Shown piece after piece: positions 36,735-45,973 of a DNA stretch of 64,000 nucleotides. Made by a program: the position numbers and the translations under genes. The stretch comes from JBJXGE01 sp046154185 (lineage in GTDB: Bacteria; Planctomycetota; UBA8108; UBA1146; JAJFFE01). The notes under the pieces are model-generated. The model saw only the letters and a program-made list of their open reading frames with translations. It was not told the origin of the DNA and made no database searches. The stretch spans positions 55,170-119,169 of the forward strand of contig JBJXGE010000084.1 in assembly GCA_046154185.1 (NCBI GenBank), given 5' to 3'. The stretch's first letter is position 1, and every line of letters begins with the position of its first letter.

Positions 36735-39700
36735 TCTCGAGAGACCGGCGAGCGATGAAGATCTTTTTCGCCATGACACATCCCGGATACATCCGGAACT
36801 TCGAATCGACGCTGCGCCTCCTTGCAGAGCGTGGCCACCGAGTCCACTTGGAATTCAATCTCAAGGAGCGGATGGGCGAGAACCGGCTGCTTGAGAAGTT
36901 ATGCCGCGATTACCCGTCGATTTCGTTCCACACCGCGAAACATCGGAACACTGCCTGGCTCAGCCTGGCGCGCACGTTTCGGTTGTATGTGGACTTTCAA
37001 CGCTATCTGGACCCGCTGTACAAGAACGCCGGAAAACTCCGCAGAAGGGCTTATGCAAATCTTCCGATGCTGCTCCGAATCATTCGCTGGGTCCCTCCGT
37101 TCCGATCCCGATGGGTGACCAGTTGGTTGACGCGCCGACTCATTTCCATCGAGGAAACAATCCCGATCCACCGCGAGATCGTGAACCGAATTGCGGCAGA
37201 GAAGCCGGACGTCGTCCTCCTGACTCCCCTAGTCGACTTCGGATCTGATCAGGTGGAAGTGATCAAAGCCGCGCGAGCCCTCGGGGTTCGGTCCGTGTTC
37301 TGTGTGCATAGCTGGGACAACCTGACTAACAAGGGACTCATCCGAGTCTTGCCTGACGCTGTCGCGCTGTGGAATGAGAGGCAAAAGGAAGAAGCGATCA
37401 AACTGCACGGCGTTCCCGCTTCGCGGGTCGTCGTGACCGGGGCCACGAACTACGATCAGTGGTTCTCGTGGAAGCGAAGGCTTACTCGGGAGGAATTCTG
37501 TCACAAGTTGGAGCTGCGGGCCGATCGCCCGATCATTCTTTATTTGTGCTCCTCGACCTTCATCGCCCCGCAAGAGACGCCGTTCATCGAACAATGGATC
37601 CAGCGCGTGCGGAACTCCGGAGACCCGGTCTTGCAGGAGGCTTCGATCCTGATCCGCCCGCATCCCCAAAACGCGACGCAGTGGCTCAGCTGGGACATAG
37701 CTCGACTATCGAATGTTTCAGTGTGGCCTCGAGGTGGATCCAATCCTATCGATTCCGATTCACGATCGGACTACTTCGACTCGATCTTCCACAGTGCTGC
37801 AGTGGTCGGAGTGAATACCAGCGCACAGATCGAAGCCGGAATCGTGGGGCGTCCCGTATTCACGATTCTGGCCGACGAATTCCAGGAAACCCAAGAGGGC
37901 ACGCTTCACTTTCATCACCTCTTGCACGAGAGCGGCGGGCTCTTGCGCGTCGGCCGAAACATCGAAGAGCACCTGGATCAGCTCAAGGGAGTTTTGTCTG
38001 GAACCGAAAACGACGGGGACCGGAACCGCAAGTTTCTCACCTCCTTCGTTCGGCCTCACGGCCTCGATCGCACCGCCACTCCTTTCCTCGTCGATGCCAT
38101 CGAGGAGTTGGCTCAAGGTTCGCCAGTTGAGTGCCCGCCGGCACGGGCCGGCCAGCTAGTGCTAAGGGCGATCCTCTACCCTCTGGCCGTGTTTCTGTTG
38201 TTGATGGGGTGGATTGATAAGCAATTGGAACACTTCGCCAAGCGATTGCGCAACCTCGCGGGCCGCTTGCGAAAAACCGCGGCACCGGCCGTACCGCAGA
38301 TAGTAGAGTCGAGTCGGGCGAAGCGAATCCTGTTCGTGATGCTCCATCCCGGCTATCTCCGCTACTACTACTCTACGCAACGCCTTCTGGCCGAACAGGG
38401 GCATAGCGTCTGTCTGGCCTTCAACCAGCCTAACAAACAATCCGAGGATCGGCTGGTGGAACAGCTCGCGTCCGAAGTTCCCCGGGTCACGCACTGCGCG
38501 GCCCCCAAGCGCACTGGTGACAACTGGCGGCAGCTTGCGCGGTTCACCCGGAATCTGCAGGACTACCTGCGGTACTCGCAACCCCGTTACGCCGGCGCAC
38601 CACTCCTCCGGGCCAGAGTAGAACTGCGAATCCCGAAGATTATCCAGAAGACCGTGCGAACAATGGAAAAGCTCTCGCCGGCATCGATTAGATTCCTTTC
38701 TCGCGCACTCGCGATGATAGAAAAGGCCATCCCTTCAAGTCGAAAGCTGGAGAGTTTCCTGCTATCCCGGAACGCCGATTTGCTACTGGTGACTCCGTTA
38801 GTAAACATGGGCTCTGACCAAGTGGACTTCTTGAAGAGCGCCAAGGCGCTTGGAATCCCCACCGGTATTTGCGTGGCGAGCTGGGACAACCTAACCAATA
38901 AGGGTCTCCTGCGCATCCAGCCGGACCGCGTCTTCTTGTGGAACGACATTCAAAAGCGGGAAGCTGTCGAGCTGCACGGCATCGATGAGTCTCGGATCGT
39001 GGTCACTGGTGCGCCCCGCTTCGACGACTGGTTCGCGCGCCGGCCAAGTCGCACCCGGGAGAGCTTGGCCAGCAACGCCGGCCTGGATCCGAAACAGCCG
39101 TTCATTATTTACCTATGTTCCTCGCCGTTCATCGGACGCAAGGAAGAGAAGTTCGTGGAGCAGTGGATACAGGAAATCCGGGGCGCAGCGGACCCCGCGG
39201 TCAACCAGCTGGGCATCTTGATCCGTCCTCATCCCCAAAACGCCGAGCCATGGAAGGTGGTCGATTTCTCGAGCTACGAGAACGTCTCCATCTGGCCGCG
39301 AGAGGGCGCCAACCCGGTGCACGAATCCTCCCGATCGGACTTCTTCGACTGCATTTACCACTCGGAGGCGGTGGTGGGCCTGAACACTAGCGCGTTTTTG
39401 GAAGCGGGAATCCTGGGAGTGCCCGCCTTCACTGTGCTCAGCCCGGAATTCAGGGGCACACAGGAAGGGACGCTGCATTTTCACTATCTGTTGAAGAAGA
39501 ACGGCGGACTCCTCCACGTCTCTGAAAACTTCGAGGAGCACATCGCCGCCCTGGCCGGCTCTCAGGCGCACCGAGAAGCTTCACGGGATGCGGTTCGTGG
39601 CTTCATCGGAAATTTCCTCCGGCCTCACGGGATTGAAACTCCCTCAGCCCCTATACTCGCGGGGGCGATCGAAGAGCTGCTCGCGCAACAGGCCGGCACG

Positions 39701-39862
39701 CGGATTCCCGAGCGCCAGGCATGGTGGGTCCGTCCGCTGCGACTGTGCCTGGTGCCACTGGCGTTCCTGTTGAAGTTGGCGATTGGACTTCGTCCTGCCG
39801 CAGCCCCAGTGGAAAAGAAAAAATCGCGGCCCTTGAGAGAATCGGTGGGCGCGACCGGCTAA
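36731..39862 (+). CDS. Internally duplicated GT-B-like transferase of the glycan operon
   Basis: 1,043 residues made of two homologous modules, about 9-490 and 531-1020, each of single-enzyme size. Shared motifs in order: F/VM.HPGY, LTPLVDFGSDQV or VTPLVNMGSDQV, SWDNLTNKGL, VVVTGA, YLCSS.FI, IRPHPQNA, WPR.G.NP, VVG.NTSA..EAGI, and TQEGTLHFH. Each ends in a hydrophobic segment. The His-rich C-terminal motifs recall GT-B enzymes and CDP-glycerol glycerophosphotransferase-like proteins, but the donor is unknown. The ATG at 36731 overlaps the permease stop (ATGA). The frame is open upstream, where it only mirrors the permease gene. Confidence 0.75.
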   Translation: MISRDRRAMKIFFAMTHPGYIRNFESTLRLLAERGHRVHLEFNLKERMGENRLLEKLCRDYPSISFHTAKHRNTAWLSLARTFRLYVDFQRYLDPLYKNAGKLRRRAYANLPMLLRIIRWVPPFRSRWVTSWLTRRLISIEETIPIHREIVNRIAAEKPDVVLLTPLVDFGSDQVEVIKAARALGVRSVFCVHSWDNLTNKGLIRVLPDAVALWNERQKEEAIKLHGVPASRVVVTGATNYDQWFSWKRRLTREEFCHKLELRADRPIILYLCSSTFIAPQETPFIEQWIQRVRNSGDPVLQEASILIRPHPQNATQWLSWDIARLSNVSVWPRGGSNPIDSDSRSDYFDSIFHSAAVVGVNTSAQIEAGIVGRPVFTILADEFQETQEGTLHFHHLLHESGGLLRVGRNIEEHLDQLKGVLSGTENDGDRNRKFLTSFVRPHGLDRTATPFLVDAIEELAQGSPVECPPARAGQLVLRAILYPLAVFLLLMGWIDKQLEHFAKRLRNLAGRLRKTAAPAVPQIVESSRAKRILFVMLHPGYLRYYYSTQRLLAEQGHSVCLAFNQPNKQSEDRLVEQLASEVPRVTHCAAPKRTGDNWRQLARFTRNLQDYLRYSQPRYAGAPLLRARVELRIPKIIQKTVRTMEKLSPASIRFLSRALAMIEKAIPSSRKLESFLLSRNADLLLVTPLVNMGSDQVDFLKSAKALGIPTGICVASWDNLTNKGLLRIQPDRVFLWNDIQKREAVELHGIDESRIVVTGAPRFDDWFARRPSRTRESLASNAGLDPKQPFIIYLCSSPFIGRKEEKFVEQWIQEIRGAADPAVNQLGILIRPHPQNAEPWKVVDFSSYENVSIWPREGANPVHESSRSDFFDCIYHSEAVVGLNTSAFLEAGILGVPAFTVLSPEFRGTQEGTLHFHYLLKKNGGLLHVSENFEEHIAALAGSQAHREASRDAVRGFIGNFLRPHGIETPSAPILAGAIEELLAQQAGTRIPERQAWWVRPLRLCLVPLAFLLKLAIGLRPAAAPVEKKKSRPLRESVGATG

Positions 39863-39886
39863 CACAAGCCTCGCAACTCGAAGAGC

Positions 39887-41044
39887 ATGATCAAGAAAAT
39901 CGACGGAAAACTGGGTCGGTTCATTCAAGCGATGGGCCGCATCCCCCCGCTCCGCCGGGTCGGCAAGGCCTTCCTGACTTTTGTGCAGAACAGCCCGACC
40001 CTGCAAACTCACGTCGTCTCTCGAATGGTGCCGCGGAGAAAAGGGAACGTCGAGAAACTCGCGCTCCATGAAATGGAATCCGTGCTGCGGCGGATCGCGA
40101 AGAGCTCCCGGCGGATCATCGTCGGGCCGTGGCTGTCGGAAGTCGGATTCGAAGTCCTGTATTGGATTCCGTTCCTCAACTGGGCGGTCCGGCACTACAA
40201 CATCGACCAGTCACGGTTGGTGGTGATTTCCCGCGGGGGGACGGCCGGTTGGTACCGGACGATCGGCGGACGCTACGTCGATATCTTTGATCACTTTCTC
40301 CCGGATCAATTCCGCGATGGAAACGAGCGGCGAGTGGAGGCGGCCGGGGGTCAGAAACACCGGGCCGTGTCCGACTTCGACCAGCAAGTGATCGACAAAG
40401 TCGGGCAAATCATGGAATGGTCCAGCGACGGCTTCGACCTGCTGCATCCGTCGGTGATGTACAATTTCTTCACTCCGTATTGGCGAAGAAAAGTGCCCTT
40501 CACTTATCTCAAGGCGCACTTCGAACCGCGCCGCTTCGAACCGCAAGAACGCAATGCGCTGCCCATCGATCTGCCCGCCGACTACGTGGCCGCGAAGTTC
40601 TACTTCAGCGCCTGCTTCCCGGACAACCCGGCCAACCGCGCATTCATCTCCTCGTTCCTGATGCGAGTGGCTCACGGCGCCACGGTGGTCCTACTGTCCA
40701 GCGGGCTCAAAATCGATGACCACCAGGACTGGCTCCCGGACCTCGAGAAAAGCGGAAAACTCATCAACCTCGCAGGCCTGATGCCGCCAGAGCGAAATCT
40801 CGAAATTCAAACCGCCGTGGTCAGTCGCGCGCGCCAATTCATCGGCACCTACGGGGGATTCTCATATCTGGCGCCACTGTACGGCGTGCCCTCCGTGGCG
40901 TTATACTCCGAGCCGCAGCACTTCTTGCCAGTCCACTTAGAAGTGGCCCAAGAGGTGTTCCGCTCGGAAGGGTTTGGGTCGTTCTCGGCCATGAACGTAA
41001 GGGACCTCGAACGGCTTGGGATGCTCAACGGGATGCACCAGTGA
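39887..41044 (+). CDS. Glycosyltransferase-like protein of the glycan operon
   Basis: 385 residues without membrane segments. IIVGPWLSEVGFEVLYWIPF near residue 80 and FIGTYGGFSYLAPLYGVPSV near 325 resemble the acceptor and donor regions of GT-B heptosyltransferase-like enzymes, but overall similarity is weak and no donor can be named. Its TGA overlaps the GTG start of the nucleotidyltransferase gene (GTGA), and it starts 24 bp after the duplicated transferase, so it belongs to the same transcript. Confidence 0.65.
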   Translation: MIKKIDGKLGRFIQAMGRIPPLRRVGKAFLTFVQNSPTLQTHVVSRMVPRRKGNVEKLALHEMESVLRRIAKSSRRIIVGPWLSEVGFEVLYWIPFLNWAVRHYNIDQSRLVVISRGGTAGWYRTIGGRYVDIFDHFLPDQFRDGNERRVEAAGGQKHRAVSDFDQQVIDKVGQIMEWSSDGFDLLHPSVMYNFFTPYWRRKVPFTYLKAHFEPRRFEPQERNALPIDLPADYVAAKFYFSACFPDNPANRAFISSFLMRVAHGATVVLLSSGLKIDDHQDWLPDLEKSGKLINLAGLMPPERNLEIQTAVVSRARQFIGTYGGFSYLAPLYGVPSVALYSEPQHFLPVHLEVAQEVFRSEGFGSFSAMNVRDLERLGMLNGMHQ

Positions 41045-41472
41045 TCGTCCGCCAATCCCAGCTCCGCCACTACCGCGGCAAGGTGGCGATGGTCGATGGA
41101 GGATTCGATCCCCTGCACCGAGGGCACATCGAATACTTCAAGACTGCTCTGGAGTTGGGCCTGCCGCTTCTGTGCTGCGTGACGTCGGATAGCTACGTAC
41201 GCAAGAAGCACAAGCCTTTGCTCCCAGACGACCACCGGGCAGTCATCATCGACTCGATTCGCTACATCTCGTACACCTTTATCAACCGCAAGACAACCGC
41301 CGAAGTCTTGCAACTGCTGCGCCCGAGGTACTACGTCAAGGGGAAAGACTGGGAAGGGCGACTGCCTGAAGAAGAAGTCCGAGTCTGCAATAAGTACAAC
41401 ATCGAGATGGTGTTCTTAGATACGGTCATCGACTCCTCAACCAAGATTCTAAAAAGGTACGTAGCACCATGA
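41041..41472 (+). CDS. TagD/HldE-like nucleotidyltransferase
   Basis: 143 residues of the cytidylyltransferase-like fold. GGFDPLHRGHIEYF is the nucleotide-binding HxGH motif, and KDWEGRL and DSSTKILKRY are the later active-site segments. The DWEG element resembles glycerol-3-phosphate cytidylyltransferase (TagD), which makes CDP-glycerol; the VKGKD context is also like the adenylyltransferase half of HldE, which makes ADP-heptose. Which one applies is not decided by sequence alone. Either way it should supply the activated precursor for the operon's transferases. It is coupled on both sides by four-base overlaps. Confidence 0.82.
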   Translation: MIVRQSQLRHYRGKVAMVDGGFDPLHRGHIEYFKTALELGLPLLCCVTSDSYVRKKHKPLLPDDHRAVIIDSIRYISYTFINRKTTAEVLQLLRPRYYVKGKDWEGRLPEEEVRVCNKYNIEMVFLDTVIDSSTKILKRYVAP

Positions 41473-42182
41473 CTGAGGCGAACGACCCGGCGGAGATTCG
41501 CACCGTAGCGGCCTTTGAACGATTCGTACTGGGCCAGAAACCGACTCCGTCATCGGCATACGATACGGAGTATTTCACCCAGAACTGGCGGGCGGGCGGC
41601 AACAGTTATCAGCTCGAGACGCGACGAACCATGGAGGGCAAAAACCCGGCCCTTATCAAGGAAGTGTTTCAACCTCGTCGAGCTCTCGATATGGGCTGCG
41701 GACCGGGCGCTCTTATGTACCTCCTTTACGAACTGGGAGTAGAGTGCGACGGCGTGGACGTGAGCCCTCACTCTCGGGAGCTTGCTCCCGCGGAGGTGCG
41801 CAACCGGATCGCCCTGGGACGCGTCAGCGACCCGGTCAAGCCCAACGACTCCTACGACTTGGTCATCTGCCGAGAGGTCTTCGAGCACCTCACTGTTCTC
41901 CAAGTCCGACAGGCAGTAGCCAACATCTGTCGCATTTCGTCCCAATATGTCTATCTCACTACGCGTTTCCACCCCCAACCGCCGAGCTTGCTAGCTTACA
42001 CTACCCAGTTCGACGTGGACCCGACCCACATCACTCTTCTCAACAAGGATTTCCTCCGCGTGTTGTTCGTTCTGGAAGGTTTCCGATCGCGGCCGGACTT
42101 GGAGGCGCGCATGGATTGGCTGAGCAAAGGGCGGGTATTGGTGATGGAGAAAGACCCCGTGATCAGGGAACTGAACCGATGA
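41469..42182 (+). CDS. SAM-dependent methyltransferase
   Basis: 237 residues of class I type: motif I ALDMGCGPGALMYLL, acidic loop CDGVDVSPHSRELAP, and CREVFEHLTVLQVR in the fourth strand region. Start and stop overlap the neighbours (ATGA at both ends). In such operons a second methyltransferase commonly modifies a sugar or caps the chain; the substrate is unknown. Confidence 0.82.
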   Translation: MTEANDPAEIRTVAAFERFVLGQKPTPSSAYDTEYFTQNWRAGGNSYQLETRRTMEGKNPALIKEVFQPRRALDMGCGPGALMYLLYELGVECDGVDVSPHSRELAPAEVRNRIALGRVSDPVKPNDSYDLVICREVFEHLTVLQVRQAVANICRISSQYVYLTTRFHPQPPSLLAYTTQFDVDPTHITLLNKDFLRVLFVLEGFRSRPDLEARMDWLSKGRVLVMEKDPVIRELNR

Positions 42183-43102
42183 ACTTTGATTGCGTCCTCG
42201 GCCACCACACGAACCCCATGACTTGCGGGATCGCCAAGTTTAATTTCGTGCTCGGAAAAAAGCTCGGTGTGCCGTTCCTGAACATCTTCAGCCCAGAGGC
42301 GGCCCGCCTCACGCGGCCACTCGTTTCTATCAAGATCTCAGAGTTCAATGGCGCAGAAGTGATCCGTTTCAGCGCGTGGCTCGACGAGTTGCGCAGCGAA
42401 CCGTGCTTGTTCCTCCACGCTTACTCCGATACGCCGCTGGAGCGTCGGATGGTGACTCGGGCTCCGATGGTCTTTTGTGGCAACGAAGAACTGCATCGCC
42501 AGCTCTCGGAGCTGAGCCCGCGGACTGTTCCGCTCTGGTGCCCCGGGGCCAATATGCAGCCGGTCCTGTTCAAGCCCACCGAGATTTCGGTATTGTCGTT
42601 CGGCATGGCGCACAAAGTGCGGGCCGACAAGTACATCAAACTGCGGGCTCTCCTGGAGGAGACGGGTATGACGTACTCCATGTATCTCTCCACCGCTCTC
42701 CACGAAGGGACCAGCTTCGACGATTCGTTCAACGAGGCATTCGAAGAGCTCAAAGATATCTTCGGGGACCGCATCTACTTTCTCGGCTACCTCTCCGACC
42801 AGGCGGTCTACAATTACCTTCGCCAAACCACTTACTTCGCCGCCTTTTTCGACGGAGGGGTACGAGCCAACAACACCAGCGTCAATGCTGCCTTGCAGTC
42901 CGCCTCGGTCGTGATCACCAATCTCGATGACTCTTCCCCGCGCCCGTTCGCGCACATGAAAAACGTCATCGACATCAATCGCTGCCAGCGGCTGCCCACC
43001 GACCCCGACGAGCTGCGAGTGATTGGCATCGAAGGCAAGAAGCTCGGACTGGGAGAACTGGGCTGGGAGGCGCTGATCGACCGTATCAGCTCGGCGATGT
43101 GA
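42179..43102 (+). CDS. Glycosyltransferase-like protein, last gene of the glycan operon
   Basis: 307 residues. The N-terminus (CVLGHHTNPMTCGIAKFN) and the C-terminal FFDGGVRANNTSVNAALQ segment, with a hydrophobic core pattern in between, fit a GT-B-like or related cytoplasmic enzyme, but no exact family is recognised. The ATG at 42179 overlaps the stop of the methyltransferase gene (ATGA); a longer frame to 41744 only mirrors that gene. The operon terminator follows two bases after the stop codon. Confidence 0.65.
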   Translation: MNFDCVLGHHTNPMTCGIAKFNFVLGKKLGVPFLNIFSPEAARLTRPLVSIKISEFNGAEVIRFSAWLDELRSEPCLFLHAYSDTPLERRMVTRAPMVFCGNEELHRQLSELSPRTVPLWCPGANMQPVLFKPTEISVLSFGMAHKVRADKYIKLRALLEETGMTYSMYLSTALHEGTSFDDSFNEAFEELKDIFGDRIYFLGYLSDQAVYNYLRQTTYFAAFFDGGVRANNTSVNAALQSASVVITNLDDSSPRPFAHMKNVIDINRCQRLPTDPDELRVIGIEGKKLGLGELGWEALIDRISSAM

Positions 43103-43104
43103 CT

Positions 43105-43151
43105 CTAGACCCAGAACAAGCGCTGCGCGCTTATTCTGGATCTAGGTTTTT
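43105..43151 (+). terminator. Intrinsic terminator of the glycan operon
   Basis: Two 19-base arms (43105-43123 and 43127-43145) pair at 17 positions around a three-base loop and are followed by TTTTT (43147-43151). The stem starts two bases after the stop codon of the last operon gene. Confidence 0.85.
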
Positions 43152-43357
43152 CCTAGGAGTGTTGCTCCAACAGCGCTCGCGGTTGTGGCTCCGTCACGAC
43201 CGCTTCACCCCCCCCCCGTATTGTCAGAGGGGTGTTGCTCCAACGCGGAATCGCGTCGACTCTCGCGCGCGCTCCAGCCGTCAATTAGCCTCATGCACGC
43301 CCGGACGAAACGCAGCTGCGTAAGAGAGATGCGCGGAAACGTCGAGGTTTGATCGTC
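43152..43357. other. Intergenic region with C10 tract and 13-base direct repeat
   Basis: After the terminator, GTGTTGCTCCAAC occurs at 43159-43171 and again at 43232-43244. A run of ten C residues (43208-43217) lies between them. No gene is supported. The right end should hold the promoter of the AsmA-like gene. Confidence 0.55.
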
Positions 43358-45856
43358 GTGACGAAATCGCAGTCCACAGATCCGAAGCCAACCGGCGTCG
43401 CACCCGTCGTCGCTCGGCGAGCACGCCGACGACGACGCTGGTGGCTCTTGTGGTCGCCACTCCTCGTCTCGCTCACGCTCGCCGGCGCGTGGGTCGGAGT
43501 CCAGCTTCAACCGGAGGCGTTACGCACTCGCTTCACCACGCTGCTGACCGAGCGGCTCGCCGTGCCGGTTGAAGTCGGGGCAGTGCGATTCGCAGCGCCG
43601 AATGAGTTCCACGTGCAACAAGTGCGTATCCTCGCCCCACCCGGCGCGACGCGTCATGAAACCATCCTTGAGTTCCCACTCGCCATCCTTCGAGTCGATG
43701 GGTGGGCGCTCCTCACCGGCGGCGACGCGCTTGCGGACGTCAAACTTCAGCAACCGCGCGTCTACGCGGAGCGACTCGCCGACGGCAGTCTCAATCTCAC
43801 GCACATTCTGCGGCCCGGTCCCGAATCGAAGGTACGCCCGCCCGACATCACCATTGAAGGGCTCGCGCTGTATCTGAGTCCAGACAATCTATTCCGTTCC
43901 GACGAGCCCATCGTGTTCGCGGAGGCGTCGCTCATCGCCGCGGCGGATACATCGCTCCGACTCAGCGCGCAGGGCCGCCATCCGCAACTCGGGGCTATCG
44001 ATGTCAGCGGGACCGTCAGCAGCGACGGGGCACTCGAGGTCAGAACGAAGGCGAGCGGCAGCGTTGCGGATCTGCTCGCGCGAACCCACGCCGAATTGGC
44101 GCGTCAACTTGCAACCCAGTACGCGCTCGACGGCGCAGCCGAGTTCACGATCGAAGCGAAGCGCGCCGCGGGTACCGAGGTGATCCAACTCGCTTTGCAA
44201 ATCGGCATCACCGCCGGTGCGTTGCGCTTTCACAAGTTCGATTACCCGGTGAGCGATGTCGCCGCAACGCTCGCCATCCATGCATCCATCGGCGTCCGTG
44301 CGAACACGACTCCAATTGCCGAAGTGGAAGTCCATCTCAAGGATTTGAAGGGTCGTCACGGCGAGAGCCGACTCACGATGCAGACGGGATCGGTGCAGTT
44401 TAGGAGCGACGGCAAGGCTCGCCTCGACCTCGCGATTCATTCCCCAAACTTGCACATCGATGACGACCTGCGCGCGGCGCTTTCGCCGAGCACGGCGGAG
44501 TTGTTCGCGGCGCTGGGCCTCGGCGGTACCGTGAGCGCCGACGTCCGCATCGCCACGAGTACGCACGACACCGTTGAAGTCTCCGTCGACGCTCAGGTCG
44601 CTGATCAGCTCACCGTGCACGCGCGTCCCATCCACTATCCGTTGGTGTTTCGCAGCGGTCGCGTGCGTTTCGACTCGCAGGCGCGCGTGACCCGTTTCGA
44701 TGAGTTCCAGAGTGAGCCCGTCGCGGGCGCCGTGCTGAAACTGTCGGGTGAAGATAGCCCGGATCCCGCCGCGCCGCTGGAACGCGCGACCACCGCCGTG
44801 CGACTTCGTATCGAGCCCGCGTCGGCAGACCGCGCCGGACTCGCGCTCGACGACGCACTCTTGCGCGCGAGTCTGCCGAGCGACTTGCGCACGGTGAGCG
44901 AGCGACTCGGAGTGAACGGCGCGATTGCTGGGGAAATGACCGGTGAGTATCACCGCACCATCGGCGCGGGCGCGAACGCGCTCGGTGATGAGTTTCGATA
45001 CGAGGGACGCGCGCGGCTGTCGTCACTCGCCGGCCACTTCGGCGTCGCGATGCGTGAGATCGATGCCGACGTCTCATTCGTCGGCACACTCGGCATGAGC
45101 GACGACGCGCCGAGCCGCTTCACGGCAAATCTCACCGCTGGTAGTTTTAGTTTCGATCGCTTTCGAGTCCGCGACGTCGCCGCAGAATTCAAGTTTGCGC
45201 CGGAGTCGCAACCGCTCGTGCCGCGGAAGAATCACGAAGGCGAACGCCCGCGGCTACGCGTACTGCTGCAAAAAGCGGATCTCTACGAGGGAACGCTGCG
45301 CGGACGCTTGAGCATCGACTTTGGTCGCAACCCGGAGTTTGTCGCGCAAGCTACTTTCGACGGTGTCGACTTGGGTGTCGCAGCGGCCGACGTGTTCGAC
45401 AGTAGCACCGTGTTGGGTCGCGCGGCGGGCGAAGTGGTAATGACCGGGGTACCAGGCGACTCGAACTCGCTGTCGGGACATGGTCGGTTGAGTATTGATC
45501 GTGCGAAGTTGAGTCAACTTCCGCTCGTCGCGAGCTTTCTTACGGTGCTGGCCAACCCGCTCACCGCGTACAAGTGGCTCGACGCCGAAAATCGTGAGTA
45601 CACGTCGGCGGACGTCGGCTTTCAGATTCGCGACCGCAAGTTTCTCGTGCGAGACTCTGAGAACTTCGTGCTGCGCAGCGAGATCGCGCACCTCAAGTTG
45701 AGCGGCGAGATGGATTTCGAGCGCAACTGCGATTTCGATGTCGCGCTCGAGACGCAAAGCAGCATCTGGGGCGTCGGCACGCTCATCGACCGTGCGAGTC
45801 GTCAACGCTTCCGCGGCTCCCTCCAAACAGGCGCCAATCCGTTCGAAGAGAAGTAG
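43358..45856 (+). CDS. AsmA-like envelope protein
   Basis: About 832 residues. An Arg-rich start and one N-terminal helix (WWLLWSPLLVSLTLAGAWVG) precede a long beta-rich region with repeats of the AsmA/TamB/DUF748 kind (for example LRVDGWALLTGGDALADVKL, and near the end SLSGHGRLSIDRAKLSQLPL). These proteins span the periplasm and are linked to lipid or outer-membrane protein transport. The start is likely the GTG at 43358 (GAGG ten bases upstream); a TTG at 43349 is possible. It is outside the glycan operon, past the terminator. Confidence 0.78.
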   Translation: MTKSQSTDPKPTGVAPVVARRARRRRRWWLLWSPLLVSLTLAGAWVGVQLQPEALRTRFTTLLTERLAVPVEVGAVRFAAPNEFHVQQVRILAPPGATRHETILEFPLAILRVDGWALLTGGDALADVKLQQPRVYAERLADGSLNLTHILRPGPESKVRPPDITIEGLALYLSPDNLFRSDEPIVFAEASLIAAADTSLRLSAQGRHPQLGAIDVSGTVSSDGALEVRTKASGSVADLLARTHAELARQLATQYALDGAAEFTIEAKRAAGTEVIQLALQIGITAGALRFHKFDYPVSDVAATLAIHASIGVRANTTPIAEVEVHLKDLKGRHGESRLTMQTGSVQFRSDGKARLDLAIHSPNLHIDDDLRAALSPSTAELFAALGLGGTVSADVRIATSTHDTVEVSVDAQVADQLTVHARPIHYPLVFRSGRVRFDSQARVTRFDEFQSEPVAGAVLKLSGEDSPDPAAPLERATTAVRLRIEPASADRAGLALDDALLRASLPSDLRTVSERLGVNGAIAGEMTGEYHRTIGAGANALGDEFRYEGRARLSSLAGHFGVAMREIDADVSFVGTLGMSDDAPSRFTANLTAGSFSFDRFRVRDVAAEFKFAPESQPLVPRKNHEGERPRLRVLLQKADLYEGTLRGRLSIDFGRNPEFVAQATFDGVDLGVAAADVFDSSTVLGRAAGEVVMTGVPGDSNSLSGHGRLSIDRAKLSQLPLVASFLTVLANPLTAYKWLDAENREYTSADVGFQIRDRKFLVRDSENFVLRSEIAHLKLSGEMDFERNCDFDVALETQSSIWGVGTLIDRASRQRFRGSLQTGANPFEEK

Positions 45857-45879
45857 CGGCGGCCAGCGGCATGCGCGGG

Positions 45880-45918
45880 GAAATCGCGATTTCAGATTTC
45901 CAGCAGCGAGATTAATAT
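45880..45918 (+). promoter_or_regulatory. Palindrome overlapping a candidate SulP promoter
   Basis: A perfect 14-base palindrome, GAAATCGCGATTTC (45880-45893), overlaps a candidate -35 TTCAGA (45891-45896), which is 16 bases from TAATAT (45913-45918). The gene starts 55 bases later. The arrangement fits a repressor site covering the promoter. The palindrome itself is seen; the promoter is predicted. Confidence 0.45.
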
Positions 45919-45973
45919 TCGCGTGCGCAGCGAGACAGCAACAAACACGCGAAGAGTCGCATGAGCGAGGCCT

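Noticed and set aside
43889..44953. 354-codon open frame on the minus strand
   Set aside because: Opposite the AsmA-like gene and without motifs.
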